Assembly: GCA_963665935.1 (NCBI GenBank)
Contig: OY762510.1
Span: forward strand, 3,844,001 to 3,908,000
Direction of reading: 5' to 3'
DNA length: 64,000 nt
Origin: Syntrophus sp963665935
Lineage (GTDB): Bacteria; Desulfobacterota; Syntrophia; Syntrophales; Syntrophaceae
How positions within the stretch are numbered: position 1 is the stretch's first letter; each line of letters starts with the position of its first letter. Below the pieces are notes generated by a model, which searched no databases, was not told where the DNA came from, and saw only the letters and a list, made by a program, of their open reading frames with translations. Shown one piece after another: positions 24,535 to 34,655 of the stretch. Position numbers and translations under genes: made by a program.

Positions 24535-26577
24535 TCAAGCCGAATAGACAAAGTCCGTATAGCCCAATGAAGCGGCTGTTGAGACGCCTACCGTGCAGAT
24601 TAAAACGGAATCTCCAGCGGTAGTGCTCGTGGGATTGTAGTAGATGTCGCCGGTCGCCGTATCGTTGTAAATGCCGCTGATATCGTTGACCCCGCTGCCC
24701 GTTTCTCCGGCTCCTTCGAAATAATGGGCGGCCGTCAGCACATCATTGACATCAAAAGAAAGCCCCTGGATGGAATCATTATTCAGACCGTCCAGAATGT
24801 CCTTCAACACGATCGTATCGTCCGTGTGCGAAAAATCGACGATACTGTCTTTATTGGTCGAACCCGATTCGAAAAACACGAATCGGTCCTTGCCTGCCCC
24901 ACCGCTTAGGGTGTCATTGCCGGCGCCACCGTACAGATCATCATTTCCGGCACCGCCATACAGTTTATCAATTCCGCTGCCGCCATTAAGGATATCGTTA
25001 CCGTCCAGTCCGCTTAGAGTATCGTTACCCGAGCGTCCGATCAGGGAATTGCCATTGCTGTTTCCTGCGATGGTGTTGTTGAGCGCGTTTCCGGTCCCGG
25101 TCGTTGCCGAACCATAGAGATAAAGTTTCTCCACATTGTCTCCCAGGGTATAGTCGAGATAAGCATTCACCCGGTCCGTTCCGGCATCCGCAGTCTCGAC
25201 GACGACATCGCCCGCGTTATCCACGTAATAGGTGTCGCTGCCGGTCCCGCCCGTCATCGTATCACTGCCGCTGCCGCCATTGAGGATATCACTGCCGCCC
25301 AACCCGGTAAGGGTGTCGTTCCCGGAGAGGCCGGAGAGGGTGTTGGCAATGCTGCTGCCTACGATGGTATTGTTTAGCCCATTGCCCGTCCCGCTCACTG
25401 CCGAACCATAGAGATAAAGTTTCTCCACATTGTCTCCCAGGGTATAGTCGAGGGTGGCGTTCACCCTGTCTGTTCCGGCGCCCGAAGCCTCAGTGACGAC
25501 ATCGCCTGCGTTATCCACGTAATAGGTGTCGTCGCCGGTTCCTCCAGCCATCGTGTCACTTCCGCTGCCGCCATTGAGGGTATCATTGCCGCCCAATCCG
25601 GTAAGGGTGTCGTTGCCGGCGAGGCCGGACAGGGAATTGGCATTGCTGTTGCCTTGGAGAGTATTACTGAGTGCATTGCCGGTCCCGGTCGTTGCGGAGC
25701 CATAGAGATAAAGATTCTCCACATTGTCGCCCAGGGTATAGTCGAGGGTGGCATTCACCCGGTCTATTCCGGCGCCCAACGCCTCTGTGACGACATCGCC
25801 CGCGTTATCCACGTAATAAGTGTCGTCGCCGGTTCCTCCTTCCATCGAATCGCTTCCGCTGCCGCCATTGAGGGTATCGTTGCCGCCCAATCCGTATAGG
25901 GTGTCGTTGCCGGAGAGACCGGACAGCGTGTTGGCATTGCTGTTGCCTACGATGGTATTGCTGAGTGCATTGCCGGTCCCGGTCGTTGCTGAAGCATAAA
26001 GATAAAGATTCTCGACATTGTCACCCAGGGTATAATCCACGGTGGCGTTCACCTGGTCTGTTCCTGCACCCGCAGCCTCAGTGACAGTATCACCCGCGTT
26101 ATCCACATAATAGGTGTCGTCACCGGTTCCTCCCGCCATCGTATCGCTTCCGGTACCGCCATCGAGGGTATCGTTGCCGCCTAATCCGTATAGGGTGTCG
26201 TTGCCGGCAAAGGATTCCAGATAATCAGAACCAGTCGAGCCATTGAGTGTATCACTGGACTTCAGAACATCTGTCAAGAACCCTCTTGCGTCACCCGCCG
26301 CGGCGTAGCTCAGGAAGGAATCAACGTCATAAGTAAGATTGCTGGCTGTAAACGTCTTCGTGCCTGCACGGTAATCTTCGACCTTCGTCACGGTCCCGTC
26401 CACATCTTCACCGGAATACTGGAAAGAGCCATAGAATATGGTCTTGTATTCGTGGTCTGAATCCCAGTAGACCGTGATCTTGGATGAAGTCATAACAACA
26501 TCATCTGACTCAGTGTACGGATCCGCTATCTCGAAATCCCTTGTATCGTAAGGAACATGAAAGGTGACATTTGCCAT
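24535..26577 (-). CDS. RTX-type calcium-binding repeat protein (paralogue 1)
   Basis: 680 residues. Residues 1-124 form a conserved non-repeat head (TFHVPYDTRDFEIADPYTES). Residues 125-516 are four copies of a 98-residue unit that begins with nonapeptide-type GNDTLYGLGGNDTLDGG and continues DTYYVDNAGDVVTE...YTLGDNVENLYLYGSA..GTGNALSNTI. The tail (517-680) has further GGxGxDxL repeats and ends with TDFVY-SA. Such repeats bind calcium in a beta-roll. There is no N-terminal signal peptide; the C-terminal location of the last beta-roll suits type I secretion, but no such transporter is encoded here. It may be a surface or extracellular structural protein. Confidence 0.85.
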   Translation of the reverse strand: MANVTFHVPYDTRDFEIADPYTESDDVVMTSSKITVYWDSDHEYKTIFYGSFQYSGEDVDGTVTKVEDYRAGTKTFTASNLTYDVDSFLSYAAAGDARGFLTDVLKSSDTLNGSTGSDYLESFAGNDTLYGLGGNDTLDGGTGSDTMAGGTGDDTYYVDNAGDTVTEAAGAGTDQVNATVDYTLGDNVENLYLYASATTGTGNALSNTIVGNSNANTLSGLSGNDTLYGLGGNDTLNGGSGSDSMEGGTGDDTYYVDNAGDVVTEALGAGIDRVNATLDYTLGDNVENLYLYGSATTGTGNALSNTLQGNSNANSLSGLAGNDTLTGLGGNDTLNGGSGSDTMAGGTGDDTYYVDNAGDVVTEASGAGTDRVNATLDYTLGDNVEKLYLYGSAVSGTGNGLNNTIVGSSIANTLSGLSGNDTLTGLGGSDILNGGSGSDTMTGGTGSDTYYVDNAGDVVVETADAGTDRVNAYLDYTLGDNVEKLYLYGSATTGTGNALNNTIAGNSNGNSLIGRSGNDTLSGLDGNDILNGGSGIDKLYGGAGNDDLYGGAGNDTLSGGAGKDRFVFFESGSTNKDSIVDFSHTDDTIVLKDILDGLNNDSIQGLSFDVNDVLTAAHYFEGAGETGSGVNDISGIYNDTATGDIYYNPTSTTAGDSVLICTVGVSTAASLGYTDFVYSA
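25030..26205 (-). repeat. Four tandem 294-bp units coding the 98-residue RTX repeat
   Basis: Residues 125-516 of the protein are four in-frame copies of exactly 98 codons with high DNA similarity, for example the recurring GTTATCCACGTAATA motif in the plus-strand text. This implies recent unit duplication within the gene. It is not a CRISPR: units are coding and contiguous. Confidence 0.85.
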
Positions 26578-26685
26578 AAATTACTCCTCTCTTTAACTGA
26601 TTTTCAAAAATTTTTTAAATTCTGAGTTGGATAAATCATACGATGTTAATAGCAGATTTTGCCAGATAAAATTTATTGAACCTGT

Positions 26686-29022
26686 TCAAGCAGGGTAGAC
26701 AAAATCCGTATTATTCAAAGAAGCGGCCGTTGAGACGCCTACCGTGCAGATCAAAACGGAATCTCCACCGGTACTGCTCGTGGGATTGTAATAGATGTTT
26801 CCCGTTGCCGTGTCGTTGTAAATGCCACTGGTATCGTTGACACCGCTGCCCGTTTCTCCGGCACCTTCGAAATAACGGGCGGCCGTCAGCACGTCATTGA
26901 CATCAAAAGAAAGCCCCCGGATGGAACCATTATGCAGACCGTCCAGGATGTCCTTCAACACGATCGTATCGTCCGTGTGCGAAAAATCGATGATATTGTC
27001 CTGATTGGTTGCGCCGGTTTCGAAAAACACAAATCGATCCTGACCTGCCCCGCCTGTCAGGTCGTCATTGCCGGTGCCGCCGTACAGCTCATCATTTCCA
27101 GTGCCGCCATAAAGCTTATCATTTCCGCTTCCGCCATTGAGGGTATCGGTACCGTCCAGTCCGTTCAGAGTATCGTTACCGGAACGTCCCCCCAGGAAAT
27201 TGTCATTGCTGTTGCCTGCGATGGTATTGTTGAGTGAATTGCCGGTCCCGGTCGTTGCCGAATCATAGAGATAGAGCTTCTCCACATTGTCAACCAGGGT
27301 ATAGTTCAGCGTGGCGTTCACCCTGTCCGTTCCGGCGTCTGCAGCCTCAACAACGACATCGCCCGCACTATCCACGTAATAGGTGTCATCGCCGGTCCCT
27401 CCCGTCATCGTATCTCTTCCGCTGCCGCCATTGAGGATATCGCTGCCACCCAATCCGTAAAGGATGTCGTTGCCGGATTGTCCGGACAGGGAATTGGCAT
27501 TGTCGTTGCCTTGGATGGTATTCTTGAGCTCATTGCCTATTCCGAACTTTGCCGACCCATAGAGATATAGATTCTCCAAATTGTCACTCATGACAAAGTC
27601 GCGGGTGGAATGCACACTGTCCGTTCCGGCACCCGGACCCTCTGAGACAACATCGTCTGCATTATCCACGTAATAGGTATCGCTTCCGTTTCCTCCTGTC
27701 ATCTGATCACTTCCACTGCCGCCATCAAGGGTATCGTTACCATCCCCTCCGTAAAGGGTGTCGTTGCCGGAGAGGCCGGACAGGATGTTGGCATTGTTGT
27801 TACCGCAAATAGAATTGTTGAGCCCATTGCCGGTTCCGGTCACTGCGGAGCCATATAAATTAAGATTCTCCAAATTGTCACTCAGGGTATAATCCACGGT
27901 GGCTTCCACACTGTCCGTTCCGGCACCCGAAGCCTCGACAACGACATCCCCTGCGTTATCCACGTAATAGAGGTCACTGCCGTTTCCTCCCACCATCGTA
28001 TCACTTCCACTACCGCCATCGAGAATATCGCTGCCACCCAATCCGTAAAGGGTGTTGTCATTGCCGTTTCCCTGGATGGTATTGCTGAGTCCATTGCCGA
28101 TCCCGGTCACTGCCGAACCATAGAGATAAAGATTCTCCACATTGTCACCCAGGGTATAGTCCAGGGAGGCATCTACCCGGTCTTTACCTGGGCGCGAAAC
28201 CTCCTTGACGACATCGCCTGCGTTATCAACGGAATAGATGTCGTCGCCGTCCCCTCCCACCATCGTATCACTTCCGGCCCCGCCATCGAGGGTATCGTTG
28301 CCGCCATATCCGTAAAGGGTGTCGTTGCCGGAGAGTCCGGACAGGGAATTGGCCTCGCTGTTGCCCTTGATGGTATTGCTGAGCGCATTGCCTGTTCCGT
28401 TCTTTGCCGTGACAGCGAGATCAAGATTCTCCACATTGTCACCCAGGGTACAGTCGAAGGTGGCTTTCACCCGGTCCGTTCCAGCGTCCAAAGCCTCGAT
28501 GACCACATCGCCCGCATTATCCACGTAATAGGTGTCGTCGCCGTTCCCTCCCGCCATCGTATCACTTCCGCTGCCGCCATTGAGGAAATCGTTGCCGTCC
28601 AATCCGGTAAGGGTGTCGTCGCCAGCCAATCCGTAAAGGGTGTCGTTTCCGGCAAAGGATTCCAGGTAATCAGAGCCATTAGATCCCGTGACCGTATCAT
28701 CGTATTTCAGAACGTCGATCAAGAAAGCTCTTGATTTACCCTCCGCGACGTAGTTCAGCAAGTCGTCAACGTCATAGTTCAGATTGCTGGCAGCGTATAC
28801 CTTTGTATCCTCAAGATAATCTTCGACTTTCGTTACAGTTCCATCTACATCTTCTCCGGATATCTCGAAAGAGCCATAAAATATGGTCCTGTTTTCGTGT
28901 GATGCATCCCAGTAAACCGTAATCTGAGAAGAGCTCAAAACCATATCATCTGCTTCGGTATATGGATCTGCTATTTCGAAATCCCTTGTATCGTAAGGAA
29001 CATAAAAGGTGAGGTTTGCCAT
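26686..29022 (-). CDS. RTX-type calcium-binding repeat protein (paralogue 2)
   Basis: 778 residues with the same head (residues 1-124, about 70 percent like paralogue 1), about five 98-residue-scale units from 125 to about 614, and a tail nearly identical to paralogue 1. One unit near the start has an extra nonapeptide (GDDTLTGLD) and a middle unit lacks one, so the array has expanded and shrunk by nine-residue steps. It lies 108 bases upstream of paralogue 1 on the same strand, with its own ribosome-binding site, so the pair arose by tandem gene duplication followed by divergence of repeat number. The export route is unknown. Confidence 0.85.
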   Translation of the reverse strand: MANLTFYVPYDTRDFEIADPYTEADDMVLSSSQITVYWDASHENRTIFYGSFEISGEDVDGTVTKVEDYLEDTKVYAASNLNYDVDDLLNYVAEGKSRAFLIDVLKYDDTVTGSNGSDYLESFAGNDTLYGLAGDDTLTGLDGNDFLNGGSGSDTMAGGNGDDTYYVDNAGDVVIEALDAGTDRVKATFDCTLGDNVENLDLAVTAKNGTGNALSNTIKGNSEANSLSGLSGNDTLYGYGGNDTLDGGAGSDTMVGGDGDDIYSVDNAGDVVKEVSRPGKDRVDASLDYTLGDNVENLYLYGSAVTGIGNGLSNTIQGNGNDNTLYGLGGSDILDGGSGSDTMVGGNGSDLYYVDNAGDVVVEASGAGTDSVEATVDYTLSDNLENLNLYGSAVTGTGNGLNNSICGNNNANILSGLSGNDTLYGGDGNDTLDGGSGSDQMTGGNGSDTYYVDNADDVVSEGPGAGTDSVHSTRDFVMSDNLENLYLYGSAKFGIGNELKNTIQGNDNANSLSGQSGNDILYGLGGSDILNGGSGRDTMTGGTGDDTYYVDSAGDVVVEAADAGTDRVNATLNYTLVDNVEKLYLYDSATTGTGNSLNNTIAGNSNDNFLGGRSGNDTLNGLDGTDTLNGGSGNDKLYGGTGNDELYGGTGNDDLTGGAGQDRFVFFETGATNQDNIIDFSHTDDTIVLKDILDGLHNGSIRGLSFDVNDVLTAARYFEGAGETGSGVNDTSGIYNDTATGNIYYNPTSSTGGDSVLICTVGVSTAASLNNTDFVYPA
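27181..28650 (-). repeat. Five tandem RTX units in paralogue 2
   Basis: Residues 125-614 repeat the 98-residue pattern five times, more diverged than in paralogue 1. Two nine-residue indels keep the total near 490 residues. Confidence 0.75.
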
Positions 29023-29136
29023 AAATGACTCCTTACTTTAAATAATTTTAAAATAATTCAGATCGTTATGTACAAATTTTCAAAACCGAGCACTCGGAAT
29101 ATCCCTGCAGTCAAATCTCTGGAAGGATATATTTTT

Positions 29137-29727
29137 TCAAAAAGATTGCGGTTTACAGATCACTTCCCTAACCTTGAGATCGAAGAACTGGAAACTGTTG
29201 GCAGGCCTGACAACCAGAGCCGTATCGGCCCCTTGGGCCGTGCCACCTACCGAGATGATGTCTTCATCCGTACGGACAAGCCCCGCATCCGCAGCCATCA
29301 AGGCCAGTTCAATGGCGACTTTCGTTCCCTGCCCGAAGATTCGCAGGGTGAAGGCCATGATTTCATCAATCTGGTAGGTACCAAGTTTGTTTCTTATGGC
29401 ACGTCCCAAGCCTCCAAAGGCATGTTGAGCGGTTAAGACAGGCACATTGAGGGCTTCCAACTCCCTCCGTTTCTCTTCCGACATCTCCTGGGAATCTGGT
29501 TTCGCAAAGCCGCAGACATGTGAAACAGCGATAAGCTGGATGGAGGGCTTCAGTATCTTTCTTGCTTTCAGCGCCGTTTCACCGCTGCAGGTAGCCACAA
29601 GAACTTTCCCGATGGATCGTTCTTCCGTCCGGCGGGCAACGGCTTCAAGGACTGCCTGGGTATTTTCCTCCCCGGCACGGGCAAAGAGACGGCAGGGTAC
29701 CTCATGATAGAAAGATGATTCGGCCAC
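29137..29727 (-). CDS. Stand-alone pyruvate-kinase alpha/beta-domain protein
   Basis: About 196 residues from a GTG at 29727 with GGAG upstream; a GTG at 29784 would add 19 residues. It resembles the C-terminal (alpha/beta) domain of pyruvate kinase, without the catalytic barrel: ENTQAVLEAVARRTEERSIGKVLVATCSGETALKA, then HVCGFAKPDSQEMSEEKRREL and the conserved end FFDLKVREVICKPQ. Proteins of this kind occur in archaea and anaerobic bacteria and have no assigned role. They may bind an allosteric-type ligand. It stands alone between an RTX gene and the histidine kinase. Confidence 0.78.
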   Translation of the reverse strand: MAESSFYHEVPCRLFARAGEENTQAVLEAVARRTEERSIGKVLVATCSGETALKARKILKPSIQLIAVSHVCGFAKPDSQEMSEEKRRELEALNVPVLTAQHAFGGLGRAIRNKLGTYQIDEIMAFTLRIFGQGTKVAIELALMAADAGLVRTDEDIISVGGTAQGADTALVVRPANSFQFFDLKVREVICKPQSF

Positions 29728-29888
29728 GGTAATGAATTCTCCTTTTATTCCTGATTTGGAATTTCGTTTGATGTTTGCCGGCACATTTTATCAAGCAATG
29801 TCCCAGCACTCAACAATCAAAAGAAAAACTGAGTTGAGCAAATGTTTCAACAGACCTTTCCTAATGCAGGCTAATGGAAATTTTCCTT

Positions 29889-32324
29889 CTATTTCCGGTC
29901 AAGTTCCCTTCTTATGGCCAGGCCGATCTTTTCCAGGTTGTAGGGTTTTCTGACATACTCACCTGCACCGAGTTCCTGAGCCTTTCTGACCCGCTCGGTT
30001 TCCGCAAAACCACTCACGATAACGGCCTTCTGGTAGGGCTTTATCTCACGTATTCTTCTGAAAGTCTCCAACCCGTCAATGCCCGGGTCCATGATCATAT
30101 CCAGCAGCAACAGATCCGCCTGATGGGTTCTGAGGTAGGAAACGGCCTCTTCTCCACTGGAAACGGTATGGACCTCATAATTTAAATTTGTCAGCAGATT
30201 ATCCGCAAGCTCCCGTTGAAACTCCATATCGTCAATGACAAGAATGGACTCGCCCCGCCCCTTATACGTAGCAATATCCCTCTTCTCTCTTTCCTTTAAC
30301 AAACCCTCCCGAGTTACAGGGAAATAGAGCGTAAACGTGCTTCCTGCACCTTCATCGCTTTTTACATCAATATATCCGTGATGATCCTTTATGGCTCCCC
30401 AGACAACAGCCAAACCCAGGCCTGTTCCACTGCGTCCCATGACCTTCTTCGTATAGAACGGTTCAAAGATTTTCCCGATGTTTTTCGCCGGTATTCCAAC
30501 TCCCGTGTCGGAAACGGATAGAAGGGCGTAATCGCCTTCCTGCAGATGATCATATCCGTCGATCGCATAATCCAGATAACGGTTCTCCGTTCTGATCGAT
30601 ATCGTTCCCCCACCGGAAATGGCCTCTGCGGCGTTGGAAACGAGATTCATGACAGTCTTGCCAAGGTGGACCGGCGATCCCTTGATATTTAATAGATCAT
30701 CGGCAAGCTCCACCTTGACCTGGATCTTCTCGTGATAGGACTGAAGCTTCTCATGCTCCGGAGACTCCAGATAATCGGTGACGACCTTATTGAGGTTGAC
30801 AACATCCGAAACGGACACACCCCGTCTTGCCATCGTCAAAAGGTCCTGAATGATGGATGCCCCCCTCTCACTGGATTTCAGGATCTGTTGCGCATAATTT
30901 TTCAGAGGGTCCTTCTGCTGCAGTTTTTCCACCAACAGTTCCGAGTATCCGACGAGCACACCGAGGACATTATTCAGGTCATGGGCCACGCCTCCGGCAA
31001 GCGTTCCCAGGGCCTCCATCTTTTCCGCACGATTCAGACGGGCCTCGATCCTCTTCTGTTCTGTGATATCACGGATGCATTCTATGGCGGCGACGGCTTT
31101 TCCCCTGGAATTGCGCAAAACGGATGCTGTCGCGGATAAAAAAACATCTCCGGCAGGCAGGGCCGGGGCATAGGCTTCTCCGAAAAGGATGCTGCCTGCC
31201 TGCCGAAGGGCTGTGTAATGCCTGTCCGTCATTTTTTCCGGATGAAGGGCCATGTCCACGAGGATGGGCCGCCTCTCCCCGTAGAAGGGGATGGCGTATT
31301 CATAATGATCCTTCCCGAGCATTTCTTCCGCTTTCACCCCTGTCATCGTCTCCATCGCCTTGTTCCAGGCAATCACTCTATTTTTCCTGTCGATGACTAG
31401 AGTCGCGTCCGGAAGGAAATTGATAATGTCCAGCAACTGCTGGTTTTTGGACATCAAGGCTTCTTCTGCCTGTTTGCGCTTCGTAATATCGCGAAATACC
31501 CAGATCCGCCCATAGGAGTGTCCATCTTCGTCGACGACAGGAGAAGAATATCGATCCAGAACCTTGCCGCTTTTGAATTCAACTTCGTCCTGGCTGCTCT
31601 CATGAGGATGTTCGTAAAGGTACCCGACCTTTTCCTGAAATTCCCCAGGATCTTTGAGCATACTGACGACATGACTCAAGAGCGTCGCATCGTCCGCTTC
31701 ATGAATCAGATATTCGGGAATGTTCCACAACTCGACAAACCGTCTATTGCTGAGAATCCTTTTGTGATTTCCATCGACCACCAGGATGCCGTCTATGGAA
31801 GTGTTCACCTGTGCTTCGAGCAAGGCCGTTTTCCAGCGCAACTCCTCCTCTGCCCTTTTGCGCTCGGTGATGTCCTGAATGATACCGAAGACCACTTTCC
31901 TCTGGGGATCGTATTCTGCAACGGAGTGGATATCGGCAATCTCTCCGGTATCGGGACGGCGTATTTTAAATTCGACATCGTATGGACAACCGTCATCAAC
32001 CAGCTTTCGGAGAGCTTGATCGAGTAAGCCTCTGTATTCCGGAAGAGGGACCTTCTGCACTTCCGGAATTGTCCATTCCCGCTCGCTGATCCCGTAGATC
32101 TTTTGCGCTCCCTCCGAGGCAAATACGCGCTTCAACTTCAGATCGAACTCCCAATTGCCTGATCGGGAAATGATCTCTGCCCTGGACAGGCGGCATCTGA
32201 TGACGTCCAGTTCTCCCAAAGCCCGTCTGCGTTCGGCTTCCGAGAACTCCAGCTCTTTGATTTTCCGCCTTAAAGCGTCATTTTCTTCGAGCAGTTCCCG
32301 ATTTGTTCTCGATGGATCGTGCAT
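29889..32324 (-). CDS. Hybrid PAS-sensor histidine kinase with C-terminal receiver
   Basis: About 811 residues from the ATG at 32324 (GAGGA upstream). Order: an N-terminal coiled coil, then three PAS domains (about 50-160, 175-285 and 295-420), each ending in DITERKRAEE-like linkers. Next is a HisKA helix with the phospho-His in GGVAHDLNNVLG, and an HATPase domain with LVSNAAEAI (N box), SDTGVGIP (G1) and GTGLGLAVV (G2). A REC domain follows (about 690-811) with the phospho-acceptor Asp in LLLDMIM. There is no transmembrane helix, so it senses a cytoplasmic signal. There is no response regulator next to it; output probably goes through a separate phosphorelay. Confidence 0.88.
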   Translation of the reverse strand: MHDPSRTNRELLEENDALRRKIKELEFSEAERRRALGELDVIRCRLSRAEIISRSGNWEFDLKLKRVFASEGAQKIYGISEREWTIPEVQKVPLPEYRGLLDQALRKLVDDGCPYDVEFKIRRPDTGEIADIHSVAEYDPQRKVVFGIIQDITERKRAEEELRWKTALLEAQVNTSIDGILVVDGNHKRILSNRRFVELWNIPEYLIHEADDATLLSHVVSMLKDPGEFQEKVGYLYEHPHESSQDEVEFKSGKVLDRYSSPVVDEDGHSYGRIWVFRDITKRKQAEEALMSKNQQLLDIINFLPDATLVIDRKNRVIAWNKAMETMTGVKAEEMLGKDHYEYAIPFYGERRPILVDMALHPEKMTDRHYTALRQAGSILFGEAYAPALPAGDVFLSATASVLRNSRGKAVAAIECIRDITEQKRIEARLNRAEKMEALGTLAGGVAHDLNNVLGVLVGYSELLVEKLQQKDPLKNYAQQILKSSERGASIIQDLLTMARRGVSVSDVVNLNKVVTDYLESPEHEKLQSYHEKIQVKVELADDLLNIKGSPVHLGKTVMNLVSNAAEAISGGGTISIRTENRYLDYAIDGYDHLQEGDYALLSVSDTGVGIPAKNIGKIFEPFYTKKVMGRSGTGLGLAVVWGAIKDHHGYIDVKSDEGAGSTFTLYFPVTREGLLKEREKRDIATYKGRGESILVIDDMEFQRELADNLLTNLNYEVHTVSSGEEAVSYLRTHQADLLLLDMIMDPGIDGLETFRRIREIKPYQKAVIVSGFAETERVRKAQELGAGEYVRKPYNLEKIGLAIRRELDRK

Positions 32325-32420
32325 CCTATGGTCCTCTGTCCCGACAGACAATGTCTACGAACAGCCTATTCGTTATTGGATATCTATGATGATTTCCTTG
32401 GTTTCATGGTGAATCTGCAC

Positions 32421-34646
32421 TCAGGCCATCCATAGACGCTGGCTGAGGAGGGAAAAGCGCTGCCGGGTTTTGTCGTTGCGGACGGCGATGGCCAGGGCTT
32501 TTTTTGTTCCCACGATCACCACCAGTTTCTTTCCCCGCGTCACCGCCGTATAGAGAAGGTTCCGCTGGAGAAGCAGATAATGCTGCATGAGCAGCGGCAG
32601 GACCACGGCGGGATACTCGGCCCCCTGGGATTTGTGCACCGACACGGCGTAGGACAGGACAATCTCCTCCAGATCGCCGTAATCGTAGACGACCTCACGG
32701 TCGTCAAAGGTCAGGGTGGCCTCCTGCAGTTCACTGTCCAGCCGGACGATCCGTCCGATATCGCCGTTATAGACCTCCCGGTCGTAATTGTTGCGGATCT
32801 GCATCACTTTGTCCCCGACGCGGTAAAAACGCCCTCCTCGCTGCAGGCCCTCCTCTCCCGGATTCAGCGCCTTCTGTAAAACGCTGTTCAGGTTTCCCGC
32901 CCCCACGAGCCCCCGGTGCATGGGGGTCAGGACCTGGATATCCTCCAGGGGGTCGAGGCCGAAGCGCCGGGGAATACGCTCCGTTACCAGACGGACAATC
33001 AGCTCCAGGACCTTCTCCGGGTCCTCCTGCTCCACAAAATAGAAATCGTCCAGCCCGTCCTGGGTGGATAGAAGGCGGGGGATCTCTCCCCGGTTGATCC
33101 GGTGCGCATTGAGGACAATCGAGCTTTCCCGGGCCTGGCGGAAAATCTCCCGCAGTTCGACGACCGGGATGCAGCGCGATTTCATCACATCGGTCAGGAC
33201 GCTCCCCGCCCCCACGGAAGGGAGTTGATCTCCATCCCCCACGAGGATGAAGGTCGCCGACGGGGAAATCGCCTTGAGGAGGTGGTGCATCAGGATCAGG
33301 TCGATCATGGAGGCCTCGTCGACGACAAGCACCTGGCAGTCCAGGGGCGACGTCTCGTCCTTCTGAAAGCCGCCTTTCTGCGGACTGTATTCCAGCAGGC
33401 GATGAATCGTCTTCGCCTCCCGGCCTGTGGCCTCACTCATCCGTTTGGCCGCCCGTCCCGTGGGTGCCGCCAGCAGGATCTTTGCCCCGGAGGCGGAGAA
33501 AATACGGAGGATGGCGTTGATGATCGTGGTTTTCCCCGTCCCCGGCCCCCCGGTGATGACCAGGACCTTGTGGGAAACGGCGGCGCGAATCGCTTCGATC
33601 TGATTATCCGCAAGACGGAGAGACAGTTTTTCCTGCACCCAGACCAGGGCCTTCTCCGCATCGATCGCCCGAAGCGACGAGGGGGTGTTTAGCAGCGTTT
33701 TCAGCCGGGCGGCGGCCTGCGTTTCGGAAAGGTGATACTTGGCCAGATAAACGGCCCGATCCCGAATAATCTCCGGGTGCGCCTCCGGGAAAGCCGATCC
33801 CTCCTCGATGACGATCCGGCGCTCCCCGGCAGCCGCATCCATGGCGGAGGCGATGATTTCCGGATCGATCTCCAGGATTTCCTGACACTTACGGATCAGG
33901 AGTTCGGCGGGATAGAGGACATGGCCCTCATCGGCCAACTCATGGAGGACGAAGAGGATCCCCGCTTCCGCCCGCAGACGGGAATCGCGGGCAAAACCCA
34001 TTTTTTCGGCAATCCGGTCGGCGGTGAGGAAACCGACGCCAAAGATGTCCGTGGCCAGACGGTAGGGATTTTCCTGAAGCACTTTCACGGCGGCATTGCC
34101 GTACTGCCGGAAGATCCGGGAGGCATAGGAGGCGCTGACTCCATGGGACTGCAGAAAAAGCATGATGGCCCGGATTTCCCGCTGTTCCTCCCAGGCCTTG
34201 AGGATCATGGCCACCCTTTTTTCTCCGATGCCCTCCACCTCCAGAAGGCGCGAGTTTTCGGACTCAATGACCTCCAGGGTCGCTTCGCCGAATCTCTCCA
34301 CCATCCGCCGGGCCATGACGGGCCCGATCCCCTTGATCAGCCCCGACCCGAGATATTTCTCGATGCCGTAGACCGTTGCCGGCACGGAGGACTCGCAGAA
34401 AACGATGCGGAATTGTTCGCCGAATCGGGGATGGTTCGTCCATTCCCCCTTCATCCGGACTTTTTCTCCCGGCATGGGGTTCATCATGCCGCCGACGACG
34501 GTCACCGGCTCCCGGCGGCCGGGGACTTTCACGCGGGCAACGGTATACCCGTTTTCCTCGTTGATGAACGTGACGCGCTCGATATGCCCCTGAAGGTCAA
34601 CCATCGCGTTCGCCGTCGGGGATTTCCCCTTTAAAGATTTTTCCAT
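32421..34646 (-). CDS. recD2: RecD2-type ATP-dependent DNA helicase
   Basis: 741 residues, the RecD2 length. The N-terminal OB-like part (VTFINEENGYTVARVKVPGR) and helix-hairpin-helix region (about 85-190) distinguish it from RecD of RecBCD. The superfamily-1B motor has Walker A GGPGTGKTT (366-374), Walker B VVDEASMID (about 441-449), DGDQLPSVGAGSVL, and the final motif AVSVHKSQGAEY. It unwinds DNA 5'-3' in repair. No recB or recC is seen, as usual for RecD2 hosts. Confidence 0.93.
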   Translation of the reverse strand: MEKSLKGKSPTANAMVDLQGHIERVTFINEENGYTVARVKVPGRREPVTVVGGMMNPMPGEKVRMKGEWTNHPRFGEQFRIVFCESSVPATVYGIEKYLGSGLIKGIGPVMARRMVERFGEATLEVIESENSRLLEVEGIGEKRVAMILKAWEEQREIRAIMLFLQSHGVSASYASRIFRQYGNAAVKVLQENPYRLATDIFGVGFLTADRIAEKMGFARDSRLRAEAGILFVLHELADEGHVLYPAELLIRKCQEILEIDPEIIASAMDAAAGERRIVIEEGSAFPEAHPEIIRDRAVYLAKYHLSETQAAARLKTLLNTPSSLRAIDAEKALVWVQEKLSLRLADNQIEAIRAAVSHKVLVITGGPGTGKTTIINAILRIFSASGAKILLAAPTGRAAKRMSEATGREAKTIHRLLEYSPQKGGFQKDETSPLDCQVLVVDEASMIDLILMHHLLKAISPSATFILVGDGDQLPSVGAGSVLTDVMKSRCIPVVELREIFRQARESSIVLNAHRINRGEIPRLLSTQDGLDDFYFVEQEDPEKVLELIVRLVTERIPRRFGLDPLEDIQVLTPMHRGLVGAGNLNSVLQKALNPGEEGLQRGGRFYRVGDKVMQIRNNYDREVYNGDIGRIVRLDSELQEATLTFDDREVVYDYGDLEEIVLSYAVSVHKSQGAEYPAVVLPLLMQHYLLLQRNLLYTAVTRGKKLVVIVGTKKALAIAVRNDKTRQRFSLLSQRLWMA

Positions 34647-34655
34647 GCTGTCGGA

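Noticed and set aside
24535..29022. Regular repeats suggestive of CRISPR.
   Set aside because: The units are contiguous 294-bp coding repeats with RTX translation and no unique spacers.
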